Shown: positions 25,901 to 36,030 of the stretch, one piece after another
Layout of the letters: every line of letters starts with the position of its first letter
Numbering within the stretch: the stretch's first letter is position 1
NCBI GenBank assembly: GCA_965240325.2
Contig: OZ251237.1
Span: forward strand, 868,001-932,000
Source: Rebecca billardiae RCC1528
Lineage: Eukaryota > Haptophyta
Length of the DNA: 64,000 bases
Direction: 5' to 3'
Translations under genes and position numbers: made by a program
The notes under the pieces: model-generated
The model's input: the letters and a program-made list of their open reading frames with translations, nothing else
Database searches by the model: none
What the model was told of the DNA's origin: nothing

Positions 25901-28618
25901 TCCCAATAGGAGGAGCCGCTTCGGGTGCAGCGCGTGGCGCATGCCCGCGAGGAGCTCGAGCGCGCCGTCGCCGCCGAGGCGGTTCCACCCCACCTCGAGC
26001 TCGCCCACCAGCCCCTGCTGGATCAGAAACCCCAGGCTGCGCGCCGCGCTCGCGCCGAGGTCGTTGGTGGCGACGTTGAGCGATAACAGCCCGCGCGCGG
26101 CGCCCGCGAGCGCGCGCACGAGCGCGTTCGCGCCCTCGTCGCGCAGCAGGTTGCCGCGCAGGTTGAGCGTGTGCAGCCGCACCGCGCCGCCGCGGTGAAG
26201 CACGTCCGAGAGCACCAGCATCCCGCGCTCGCCCAGCTTGTTGTCCGCGAGGTCGAGCTCCTCGAGCGTGTCGTTCTCAGCGACCGCGCGCGCGACAGCC
26301 TCGCCGCCGACGCCGTGTAGCTGGTTATCGGACAAGTCGACGGTGTGCCACGTGCGGTTGAGCGCGAGCGCGGCGGCGAAGGCGGTGCCGCCCTGCTCGC
26401 CCAGCCCGTAGTGCCGCAGCACCAGCGAGTGCGCGCCGAGCTTGTTCAGCACGCGCGCCACGGGCACCTGGCCCGCAGGCAACGCCTCACATGCACGCAG
26501 GTAGGCCCGGCGCTGGTCAGCCGATGAGACGCGCGCGTCGTCGGCGCCGCCATGCTGCTCGTCCTCCTCGGCGAGGCCGTGCTGCGGCTCGAAGGCGGCG
26601 CTGCGCTGGCGGCGGCGCAGCGCGCTCGCCGACGGCCGGTCGAACAGCGGGTTCTGCCGCCGCCGCGAGTCCAGCGGCGGCAGCTCGGTCGAGGCGGATG
26701 AGGACGCCCCGGCAGAGTCGCGCGAGCGCGCACTGTCGTCGCCGGCGCGCCGCGCGCTCGCCGGGGCATACGTGCTCAGCTCGCGGTGGCCGAGCGAGCT
26801 GACGGGGAGGTGCGGCAGCAGCGCGAGCGCGCGCGCGCCCAGCGTCTCCGCCGCCGACTCCTCCGACGCCGGCGCCGCGGCCTCTGCGCCCTCCGCCCGG
26901 GCCGCGTGCCCGCGCGCCGCAGACGCGGGGTGTGGCGCGCTCTTGGGAGGCGCACGCGCGTCGCGCTCGGCGGCGCGCGCGCGGCTCGACGGGCGGCGCA
27001 TGCCGCCCGCCGAGCGCGTGACGCGCTCGGAGAGCCCGTCGATCGCCCCCGCGTCCGCCTCCGAGCGCGCGCGCCCGCCCGCCGCCTCGTCCAGCGCCCA
27101 CGCCAGCGAGGACTTGTGCTGCTTCAGCTGCGCATGATACGGCAGTTGACCAAGCTCGCGAATCGCCGAGTGCTTCGTCTTGTGTAGCCCCGAGCGCACG
27201 TCGACCTCGACGTCGTGCGCGGCGGAGCGCGGGCCGGTGTCCTCGGTGGGCACGTGCACCAGCGCGCTCTTCCGCGCCGCGCGCAGCGCGCTCGCCGCCT
27301 CCCCCTCCCCGAGCGAAAGCGCCGTGAGCCGTCGCGTCTCTGCCGCGACGACGTCCGCCGAACAGTTGCTCGACGCGGCGCTGGTGCCGGAGGCGTTGGA
27401 GAGGCGGCTGAGCCGCGCGGAGGAGGGCTCGGAGGAGCCGTCCGTGCGGCTGCTCTGCGCGCCCTCGGTCCCCTCCTCGTCCTCCGCGCCCCCGCCCACG
27501 CGCGAGATGTGCAGAACCGGAGCCGTCATCGTCGGCGCCGCGCCGCCCGCCGCGCCGCCGTCATCCTCGGCGCGCGCCGCCGCCGCTCCGTGCTCGTCGG
27601 TGCGCGGCGTGTCGCCGTCGGTCGAGCGCTCGCGACTCCACGTCCCGCGCGTACGGTCGCTCCCGACAGACGGCCGCCGCCGCCCCCCCGACCCCACCGA
27701 GCGCGTGGCGGAGCCGGTGGCGCCGGCGCGCGCGCGACGCTCCGGCTGCTGTGGCCTGAAGCTGCCGGCGGGTGAGGGCGCCGCTCCGCTCTCCCCCGGC
27801 CTGTGGCGCGCGGTGGCGTCGGAGTGCTTGCTCGACAGGGAGCCGTCGGTGTTCGAGCCGCGCCGCCGCCCCAGCGCCGCCGCGGCCGCGCCGCCGCCGG
27901 CCGCCGTCTGCTTCGCCTCCAGCCGCTGCGTGCCGATGCGGCGCAGCCGCGCGCGCGCGGCCGCGGTGAGCGCCTCGGCGCGCGAGGGCTGGGCGGCGGC
28001 GCGCACGTGGCGCAGCGCGGTGCTCGCCGCCTGCGCGCGCTTCTCCTCCGCGCGCTGCGCCACGACGTGCCGCAGCCGCGAGCCGTCCGAGCTCACCGTG
28101 TCGAACACGCCCGCCGCCTGCAATTCATTCACTAAGATCGCCAGCTCGTCCTTGGTCGGCTGCGGGTTCACGAGCTCTTGCAGCTTGTGCTCGAGCTGGC
28201 GCGTGCGCCGGCTCTTCGCCGCCGCGCGCGACTTGGCCTGCTCGCGGTGGTGCACCGTCTTGTGCGGCATGAGCAGCTCCGTCACCGTCCGGTCGTCGAA
28301 GCTCGTCAGCCCGAACGAGAAGGTGCGATCGGGCGCGATCGCTCCAATCTTTGTGTAGTCCGCGGCGCGCGGCTCGAGCGAGCGGGCCTCGCCGGTGAGC
28401 ACGCGCTCGCCCTCGTCCGCCACGGGCTCACGCGCCACCTCCGTGCTCGCGGGCGCGATCAGGATGTGCTTCGCCGACACGTACTCGGCGTCGTCGTCGG
28501 TTGCGCTCCCAGTCGACGCTCCGCCGATGCTCACGAGCGAGAACTGCGCGCGGAGGCTCTCCTGGTCGCGCTGCAGCGCATCGAGCTGCTCCTGCAGCGC
28601 GCTGAGGTGCGTCTCCAT
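22999..28618 (-). CDS. Giant LRR protein with five novel ~75-aa repeats and DUF4476-like domain
   Basis: Joining 24804-28618, 24167-24524 and 22999-24009 gives 1,727 aa in frame. Order: N-terminal coiled coil (METHLSALQEQLDALQRDQE); a long Arg/Ala/Ser-rich disordered part to about residue 700; RI-type leucine-rich repeats (about 720-990, for example LEELDLADNKLGERGMLVLS and LRTLDLQHNGIEETAAVV); five repeats of an unrecognised unit (about 1015-1400) with consensus HYxLDLSxxxDRxIAxxL, then EPGENWxNxxING, then WELPxxGxLELDY; a DUF4476-like helical region (about 1422-1497, LLDSMVDAMHLSAEQISRVV); and a Pro/Ala tail. Introns of 279 and 157 nt interrupt repeats 4 and 5. A start at 28783 is also possible. 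Probably cytosolic or cytoskeletal; no function known to me. Confidence 0.75.
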
Positions 28619-28874
28619 CGGCGCGCCACGCGCTCCGCCCGCGCTCGGCGCCGCTCGCCCGCGCTCGTCCGGCTGCCCACCGTCCCTCAGCAGCACAGGT
28701 CGAGGCACGCCATGCGCCCACGCCCTGACGAACAAGGACGCCTGCTGTTGGCTGCTGGCTGGCCGTGAAACGATTTCCATGGCGGGCGGCCGTGCCAACG
28801 CCGGCTGGCTTTCGCTCGCTCGGACTGGGAGCAGTGACACGCGTACACGGGCCAACGCCGCGACGCCGACGCTG

Positions 28875-31800
28875 ATGACGTCGGCACGGCCTGCTCGCGC
28901 GCTGCTCGCGCTCTGCCTCGTCGCGTCGGCCTCGGCGCGCGCCGCCGGCGGTGGCGGATCCCCCTCCGATGGCATCGACGACGGCCTCTACTCCCGCCAG
29001 CTGTACACCATCGGCCGCGACGCGCAGGCGCGCGTCTCCGAGTCGCGCGTGCTGATCGCCGGCCTGCGCGCGACAGGCGTCGAGCTGGCGAAGAACCTGA
29101 TCCTCGCGGGCGTGCAGTCGGTGTTCCTGCACGATGAGACGCCGGTCGATCCGACCGACCTCGCGGGCAACTACTGCCTCGACGAGTCGCACGTCGGGCG
29201 CGAGCGCGCCGAGTGCGTTCGGACGGAGCTGGCGGCGCTCAATCCTGAGCACGTGGACGTGTCGGTGCGCAAGGGCGAGCTGACAGCGGACGCGCTGCGC
29301 GCGTGCGGCGCAAAGGTGCTCGTCGCCGCGGACCTCACCCACGCCGAGCAGCTCGCGCTCAACGACGCGTGCCGCGCCGCGGGCGTGCGGTTCGTGAGCG
29401 CGTCCGCATGCGGCCTGTTTGGCCGCATCTTCTGCGACTTTGGCGACTCGTTCGTCGTCGAGGACGTGGACGGCGAGGCGGCGCGCGAGGCGCACATCGA
29501 GCGGATCGACCCGGACGGCACGGTCACCTGCGCCGACGCGAGCGGCCCGCACGGCCTCTCGCGCGACGACCTCGTCGCGTTCGAAGCGATCGAGGGACTT
29601 GAGGGCGCGTGCGCGCCCGGCGTCACTTTCCGCGTAGCGCGCGTGCGCGGCGCGCACAAGTTCGTGGTGAGCGCGGACGCGCTGCGCGAGGCGGCGGGCG
29701 ACGGGGCGGCGTACGTGCGCGGCGGGCGCGCGCGCCGCGTCAAGACCAGCGCCACGCTCGCCTTCGAGCCGCTGCGTGCGGCGGCGGCCGCGCCGTTGCC
29801 GAGACACGTCCCAACTGACGATAGCAAGGAGGGCGAGGCGCGCCGCCGCACGGTGCACGCGGCCTTCTGCGCGCTGGCGGCGGGCTCGGGCGAGGCGGGT
29901 GCGCAAGGCTTCGACGAGTTCGAGGCCGCCGCGCGCGCGGCGGCCGCCGGCGCCGAGCTCGACCCGGCGCTGCTCCGCGCGTTCTGGGCGCAGGCGCGCG
30001 CGTGCGTGCGGCCCATGGCCGCTCTGCTGGGAGGGCTGGGCGCGGCCGAGGCGCTGAAGGCGGCCACGCACAAGTGGACGCCGGTGTGCCAGTTCCTGTA
30101 CTACGACGCGGCGGAGTGCCTGCCGGGCTGGCCCGCCTTCGACGCGGCCGATGCGCCCGCCGACGCCGCCGACGGCCGCTTCTGCGGGCAGGCGCTCGCG
30201 CTCGGCCGCGCGGCCTCGGAACGGCTCGCCGCGATGCGCGTCTTTGTGGTCGGCGCTGGCGCGATTGGCTGCGAGCTTCTCAAGAACTTCGCGGGGATGG
30301 GCGTCGGGCTGCGCGAGGCGGGCGGGTGCGTGCAGCTGACCGACATGGACATGATCGAGCGCTCCAACCTCAACCGGCAGCTGCTCTTCCGAGCGGCGGA
30401 CATTGGCGGGATGAAGTCCGAGTGCGCCGCGCGCGCGTGCAAGCGGCTGTGTCCACAGATGCGGGTGCGCGCGACCACGCAGCGGCTCGCGCCCGAGACG
30501 ACCAACGGGCCGGGCGCGCCGTTCGGCGAGGCGTTCTGGGCGGAGCTCGACCTCGTCGCCACCGCGCTGGACAACGTGCAGGCGCGGCTCCACGCCGACG
30601 AGCTCAGCGTCACCCACGCCGTGCCGCTCATCGACTCGGGCACGCTCGGCGCGAAGGGTTCGGTGCAACCCGCGGTGCCGCACTTGACTGAGTCTTACGG
30701 CGCGTCCGCCGACCCGCCGGACTCGGGCGACATCCCGTTCTGCACGCTGAAGGCGTTCCCGTACGCGGTCGAGCACTGCGTCGCGTGGGCGCGCGAGCTC
30801 TTCGACGGCGAGTTCGGCGGGCCGATCGGCGAGGCGAAGCGCTTCGTCACCGACGAGGGCGCGTTCGTGAGACAGTTTGTTGACGGCTCGGCGGGCGGCG
30901 TCGACACGCAGGCGCTCGGCGACGCGCTCAAGCGCGTGGTGGCGGCGCTCGAGGCGGCGCCGGCGACGTACGCGCAGTGCGTGGCGCGCGCCGCCGCGCT
31001 CTTCGGCGCGCGCTTCGACCGCGCCATCCACGCGCTCCTCCGCCAGTACCCCGCCGAGCACGTCGACGAGGACGGGCAGCCATTCTGGCGCGGCGCGAAG
31101 CGGCGGCCGCGCGCGCTCGCGCTCGACGCGGCTGACGAGGAGCACCTCGAGTTCGTGCGCGCGGCGGCGCGGCTGTACGCGGAGGCGTACGGCATCGAGG
31201 TGCCCGCGGGGCTCGACGCGGCGGGCCTGCGCGCGGCGCTCGCCAAGGAGCTCGCGGCGGGCGACGGCGCGGCCGCGGCCGCGGCCGCGGCCGCTGAGCG
31301 CGAGGCGGTGCAAGCGGCGGCGGCGGGCGGCGGCGGCGCGCCTGGCGACGACGACGAGCCTGAGTCGGCCGAGGACATGCAGCGCATGCTCGCGGAGGCG
31401 GAGGCGCTCCTCGCGCGCGCGGACGAGCTCCGAGAGGCCGCGGCCGCCTCCGGCCGCGCGCTCACGCCCCTCGAGTTCGAGAAAGACGACGACTCGAACG
31501 GCCACCTCGATTTCATTGTCGCCGCGAGCAACCTGCGCGCGGACAACTACGACATCGCGCGCACCGACCGGCACGAGTCGCGCCGCGTGGCGGGGCGGAT
31601 CGTGCCGGCGATCGCGACGACCACCTCCGTCGTCTCCGCCCTCGTCTGCCTCGAGCTGTACAAGCTCGCCCTGCTGCCGCCGGGCGGGAGCGCGGCGCTG
31701 GCGAGCGGCTCGCGGGCGCACAAGGACGCGCTGCGCCGCCGCTTCAAGAGCGCCTTTGTCAACCTCGCGCTGCCGCTGGTCGCGTCGTCGGAGCCCGTCG

Positions 31801-32168
31801 CGCCCGCGCCGCGCGAGCTCGGCGGCGCGCTCGACGGGCTCACCGAGTGGGACAAGCTCCACGTCGACGGCGCGCGCGGCCAGTCCATCGGCGATCTCGC
31901 GCACGAGATTGCGCAACGGCTCGGCGGCGAGGTCGACGTGCTCGCGCTCACGTGCGGCGAGGTCGTGCTCTTCTCGTCGGTCCTGCCGTGCCCGTTCGAG
32001 CCGGACGAGACGATCGCCGCGGCCGTGGGCAGGTCGGACGGCGCGCTCCGCCCCGCGAGCGTCGGCGATGGGCAGTCGCAGTTGCGGCTCGGCGTGACCG
32101 CCGTCGAGCGCGCGACAGGCGCGACCGTCAACGCGCCGCCAATTCTCTACCGGTGGCCGGGCGACTGA
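28875..32168 (+). CDS. UBA1: Ubiquitin-activating enzyme E1 with signal-peptide-like leader
   Basis: 1,097-aa single-exon protein. The ATG at 28875 begins MTSARPARALLALCLVASAS, a signal-peptide-like segment, before the conserved core start DDGLYSRQLYTIGRDA (residue about 35). The inactive adenylation domain (VLIAGLRATGVELAKNLILAGV), active adenylation domain (VFVVGAGAIGCELLKNF, DMDMIERSNLNRQLLFR, ALDNVQARLHADE), catalytic cysteine region (FCTLKAFPYAVEHCVAWAR, Cys about 623), second catalytic half and EKDDDSNGHLDFIVAASNLR are all intact. A ubiquitin-fold domain ends the protein. It activates ubiquitin with ATP for transfer to E2. No Met follows the leader, and an earlier in-frame ATG at 28779 would place the hydrophobic segment internally. 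The leader suggests ER entry, possibly to the periplastidal compartment. Confidence 0.93.
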   Translation: MTSARPARALLALCLVASASARAAGGGGSPSDGIDDGLYSRQLYTIGRDAQARVSESRVLIAGLRATGVELAKNLILAGVQSVFLHDETPVDPTDLAGNYCLDESHVGRERAECVRTELAALNPEHVDVSVRKGELTADALRACGAKVLVAADLTHAEQLALNDACRAAGVRFVSASACGLFGRIFCDFGDSFVVEDVDGEAAREAHIERIDPDGTVTCADASGPHGLSRDDLVAFEAIEGLEGACAPGVTFRVARVRGAHKFVVSADALREAAGDGAAYVRGGRARRVKTSATLAFEPLRAAAAAPLPRHVPTDDSKEGEARRRTVHAAFCALAAGSGEAGAQGFDEFEAAARAAAAGAELDPALLRAFWAQARACVRPMAALLGGLGAAEALKAATHKWTPVCQFLYYDAAECLPGWPAFDAADAPADAADGRFCGQALALGRAASERLAAMRVFVVGAGAIGCELLKNFAGMGVGLREAGGCVQLTDMDMIERSNLNRQLLFRAADIGGMKSECAARACKRLCPQMRVRATTQRLAPETTNGPGAPFGEAFWAELDLVATALDNVQARLHADELSVTHAVPLIDSGTLGAKGSVQPAVPHLTESYGASADPPDSGDIPFCTLKAFPYAVEHCVAWARELFDGEFGGPIGEAKRFVTDEGAFVRQFVDGSAGGVDTQALGDALKRVVAALEAAPATYAQCVARAAALFGARFDRAIHALLRQYPAEHVDEDGQPFWRGAKRRPRALALDAADEEHLEFVRAAARLYAEAYGIEVPAGLDAAGLRAALAKELAAGDGAAAAAAAAAEREAVQAAAAGGGGAPGDDDEPESAEDMQRMLAEAEALLARADELREAAAASGRALTPLEFEKDDDSNGHLDFIVAASNLRADNYDIARTDRHESRRVAGRIVPAIATTTSVVSALVCLELYKLALLPPGGSAALASGSRAHKDALRRRFKSAFVNLALPLVASSEPVAPAPRELGGALDGLTEWDKLHVDGARGQSIGDLAHEIAQRLGGEVDVLALTCGEVVLFSSVLPCPFEPDETIAAAVGRSDGALRPASVGDGQSQLRLGVTAVERATGATVNAPPILYRWPGD

Positions 32169-32412
32169 CGAGTGGCTGGCGCCGAGCGCACGACGCCCCG
32201 CTAGATACCCCGCCCATGCTGGCCGCGGGACGCTCACAGGGCCGGCTGGCAGATTCCGAGCCAGTACAGGTCTTAGTAGGAAGGGACAATCCCAACGCAC
32301 GGCAGGAGCGGCGCCGGGCGCCATCCTGCGGATGCACAGCACTCGTGCATGGCGATTGAATGGCGGGCGCACCTGTCAAAAAAAACGACTCGAGCAGCTA
32401 CGAGACTAATTA

Positions 32413-32820
32413 GGGCCGTTCTTCACCCCGCCGCGAAAAATTCAACGAAGTTCGGCGAATCGATTTTCGGAGGCGCTCGCCAAGGGGCCGTTCTTGAGCC
32501 CCCTCGCTCGATTCGGATTCAGATTGATTCAGATTGTGTTTGGATCGCGAGGAGAAAAAACTCTAGCGCCGCGCCCAAAATCGACGGACCGTCGATCTCA
32601 ATAGGATCTCGACCGATTCGGCGAAAGTTGGGACGTGAATACGGATTCGTAAACTCAACTTTCGCCGAACCCACGCCGCAGGCCCCTGTTTTGTGGGTTC
32701 GGCGAATTTGCAAACAGGGGTCGCCGGGTCGGCGATTCGGCGAATCCATGGCGGCCCAATTACAAGAAATGCACTCGCCGAATTTCGCCGAATCGCTCGC
32801 GGCGGGGTGAAGAACGGCCC
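32413..32820. mobile_element. 408-bp MITE with ~25-bp TIRs and TA flanks (Tc1/mariner-like)
   Basis: The left end GGGCCGTTCTTCACCCCG is the exact complement of the right end, and pairing continues to CCGCG. Both ends are flanked by TA, the target duplication of Tc1/mariner and Stowaway-type elements. The interior is rich in TTCGCCGAA/TTCGGCGAA words in both orientations and has no transposase. Non-autonomous element. Confidence 0.85.
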
Positions 32821-32821
32821 T

Positions 32822-32873
32822 AATCTCGCCTGCCTGAGCTGTGTGCGTCTCTTATTATTCTTAGTAAACTGTA
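32822..32873 (-). repeat. Dispersed 49-bp repeat, copy 1
   Basis: Reverse complement of the unit seen at 47746-47794 and 59572-59620 (TACAGTTTACTAAGAATAAG through CAGGCGAGATT), with a 3-base insertion. It abuts the right end of the MITE. Confidence 0.9.
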
Positions 32874-33015
32874 CGAGAGTCTGTTACGCGTGCGCGCGGG
32901 CGGTGACGAACGGCTTGACGAGCGCTGCACGCACGAGCCCGGCGTGGGCCTCCCGCTCGCAGGTGGTCCGAGCGCCCGAGCCGCGCACCCCCACAGGCCA
33001 CGCGGGCGCTGAGCG

Positions 33016-35398
33016 ATGGCGTCGTACTACTACACCGGCTCGACGGGCGCGAGCATCCTGCAGCGGCGCGCGCTGCAGAAGCGCGAGGAGGGCTTTGACA
33101 CGCGCAGCCCCAAGTGGGAGCACGGGCTGTCCCAGGTGCGCGCGCGCGCGCGGCCTGGCCTGCGCGGAGGGACCCCACCTCGCGCGCACCCGCCGCGACG
33201 CCGCTGACGCCCCCTGGCCGGCGCTCGCGCCCGCGCGTGCCCGCGCGCGCGCGCAGTACGACGCGCGCACGGATCCATACTGCCCCGTCACGCGCACATC
33301 GCGCTTCCGCAAGCGGCTGCAGCACGTGTCCAAGCTGGACGAGCCGTCGATCGAGCGGCTTCGCGCGTCGCAGGGCGCGCCGCCGCTGCCCAACGTGCGC
33401 GCCGAGCCCAGCATCGTCGACCGCCCGCTCCAGTCGATGCCGAGCACGCAGCTCCAAGTCGTGCGCTGCATCGAAGTGTACGACTTCCAGCTGGTGACGC
33501 TGCGGCACTTTGTGGACTCGCTGCCGGACGAGCTGAGCCGCTCGCCGATGCTCGGCACCGCGCGGCACGTCCTCGCCGACCTGCTCGCCGGGCTGCGCTA
33601 CGCGGTGCTCAACGCCGTCGAGATGGTGCAGCGCTGGCGGCGACGCTCGGCCGCGCCCGCCGAGCCATTCCTATGGGCTGGCGCCAATTTCTTCGTGACG
33701 ATCCAGCTGGACATGCTCGAGACGTTCGGCCCGGCGCTGGCGGTGGCGCAGGACCCGCTGCTGCTGCGCTGCTTCGGCGGCGCGCCCGAGCCCGCGGCGC
33801 CGGGCGGCGCCGACGGCGCCCACGGCGCCGGGCCGCGCGGCGCTGGTTGGCGCGCGCGCTCGCCTGCCAAGCACATGCGCGGACGCAGCCCGGCCGGCCG
33901 ACGGCCCGCGCGCGGCGTGAGCCACCCGGCGTCGATCCTCGAGCCGGCCAAGGTGCACTCGCCCACCGACCTCGAGCGCATGCGCGTCGCCGAGCGCGCG
34001 CTCGTGCGCGAGGCCGCGGCGGTCGGCGCCAACCTGCGCGATCAGCCGGGCGACGCGGTGCACGCTCCGAGCAAGGCAGAGCTCAAGCTCCGCTGCCTGT
34101 GCCACGGCGCGGCCTCGCTGGCGCGCTGGCACCACCGGCTGGCGAGCACCGCGGCGAACGTCATCCAGTCCCACCACCGCGGGCAGCTCGCGGCGATCGC
34201 CGAGGTCGGCGCGGCGCAGAGCGAGGCGGCCGCCAAGATCCACTACGCGATGCGCCCGATGCGCGCGCGCGCGCGCGCGCGCATCGACTCGGCCGTGACG
34301 ATTCAGGCGCACGAGCGTCGGGCGCAGGCGAGCCGCCGCGTGCAGGCGCTCCGCGCCGCGCAGGGGTACGTGGACGTGGGCGTGCAGACGGCGTGGCCGC
34401 CGAAGAAGCGCGCGCTCACGCCGTCGCAGTTCGCACAGCCCGATCCCTTCGGCTACCGGAACGGGCGCCCAGGGCTGCCGGCGGCCACGCCGCCGCCGCC
34501 CAAGGACGGGCGCGTGCGCCGCTACTTCAACCTGCCGCGCGCGTCGCAGCTGCGCACGCCGGAGGTGACTGATCCGGAGATCGTCGCGCGCGTGAAGGCG
34601 CTGCACACGCCCGTGCCCCCGGCCGGCCACGCCGGCCGCCGCGTGCTCGGCGCGGCGAGGCGAGAGCCGGCACCCTCGAGCAGCGGCCGAGGCTCGCCGC
34701 CGCACGTGCGGATGGCGGAGGCGCAGCGCGCGAGGAACGCAGCGCTCCTAAAGTCGGCGCCGCCGCCGCCCGCGCTCGGCGCAAAGCCGGCGACGGGCCC
34801 GGCACGCGCGCGCACGCACGCCGCGGGCGAGAGGGACCCGCGGCCGTTCACGCCACTCACGGGCTGGGGCAGTACGGAGCCGGCCAAGACGCCGGATCTG
34901 CCGCTGACCAACGCCTCCAGGGCGGACGGGGGAGCCGTGGCCGCCAGGCCGCCGAGCGAGCCGGCTCCGCCCGCGCCCGCGCCCGCTGCCACACCGGCGT
35001 CGGCGCCGGCTGGTGTGACAGACGCGGCGGCCATCGAGCCGCCGGCAGCACCGTCCGCCGCACCGAGTGCGCCCGCGCCGAGCGCGCCCGGCACCGGTCC
35101 GGCGGAGCCCGCGGCACCAGCGGCGCAGCAGGAGCTCGCGTCAGCGTCCTACCAGAGCTCCGGCTCGGAGATGCCGCCGGCCGACGACGCGGATCATCCG
35201 GCACCGGCGCACGGGAGCGGGGTCGCTGCCGCTGGGCCTCCGGCGGCCGCAGCACGCGGCGATGCGGTCGATGTTGACGGCGGGGTGGTGGCGGCTGCGC
35301 CCGCCGCGACCGTTGGGAATCACTCTGCGGTTGTCGCGCCTGCGGCGGCCTCATCGTCGGCCGCGGACGAAGCGGCGCCGGCAGGAGACCAGCAGTGA
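33016..35398 (+). CDS. IQ-motif protein with long Ala/Pro-rich tail
   Basis: Two exons, 33016-33135 and 33257-35398, give 753 aa. Exon 1 (MASYYYTGSTGASILQRRAL) joins in phase 0 across a 121-nt intron (GTGCGCGC...GCGCGCAG) to YDARTDPYCPVTRTSRFRKRL. A helical region (about 100-230) contains VVRCIEVYDFQLVTLRHFV and AGANFFVTIQLDMLETFG. Residues about 330-410 contain an IQ-like region (AANVIQSHHRGQLAAIAEV, SAVTIQAHERRAQASRRV), so calmodulin binding is likely. The last 250 residues are disordered Pro/Ala/Ser. I do not recognise the family. The pattern suits a cytoskeletal or flagellar scaffold, but this is a guess. Confidence 0.65.
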
Positions 35399-36030
35399 TT
35401 CCGTTGCTGTTCATTAGCGGGGAGGGGTGTCATGAATATTAATAGAAAGTCAGAGTGTACACTATTGCCTGATGAGCCGATTTGCATGACGTTGATGAAA
35501 ACCCTCCTATTTGAAAGCATCTATGAAGAGGTGAAAAACAAGCTACGTCGCTTCCTGAAGTCTAATTAAGCTTAAGACATTCATATTGACGAAAAAATGG
35601 CTATATATGTGATACCAACTTTCGCCATAATTATCTTTCGCCGTGGAACTCGAATATTCTTTCGGTACACCCCCCAAGTTGAAAACGAAAGTTGGTGCGA
35701 GGATGAAACAGTACCCCTATGAAATTGTATGATTGTATCATTGAGCAATTAGCTCAAAGAACGTTTCCGATTGGCTGTGCGGGCTGGGTGGCAGCCACGA
35801 GGACTATACCCTCGGTAGTGAAACACCTGTAAGACCAAGTACTACTAGTAGTAAGAGGTACCTCCTCTTCTGATTCGTACCCTCTTTCCGATCCGTTTCC
35901 TACCCCGATCCCGATCTCGTCGCCGAACGCGCTGGGCGCAGTGGCGCGTCGCCAAGCTCCTGTACCCCCATCGGCCTTGAACACACTGCAAACGTCCAGC
36001 CGCCAGGTATCAGCCCTGGTCCCCCCCTAC
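35399..36030. other. AT-richer intergenic region, probable promoter of receiver-domain gene
   Basis: Composition drops sharply in GC from 35420 to 35930 relative to both flanking genes. No repeat or RNA gene seen. Confidence 0.5.

Larger units (their letters stand above)
32169..33015. other. Intergenic region occupied by a MITE and a dispersed repeat
   Basis: After the E1 stop there is plain spacer to about 32410, then a 408-bp terminal-inverted-repeat element, then directly a dispersed 49-bp repeat. Nothing coding recognised. Confidence 0.7.

Noticed and set aside
28428-32372. Open frame of about 1,314 codons antisense to the E1 gene
   Set aside because: It mirrors the E1 coding strand, is Arg/Ala/Gly-rich, and shows no domain. 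Long antisense frames are expected in GC-rich coding DNA.
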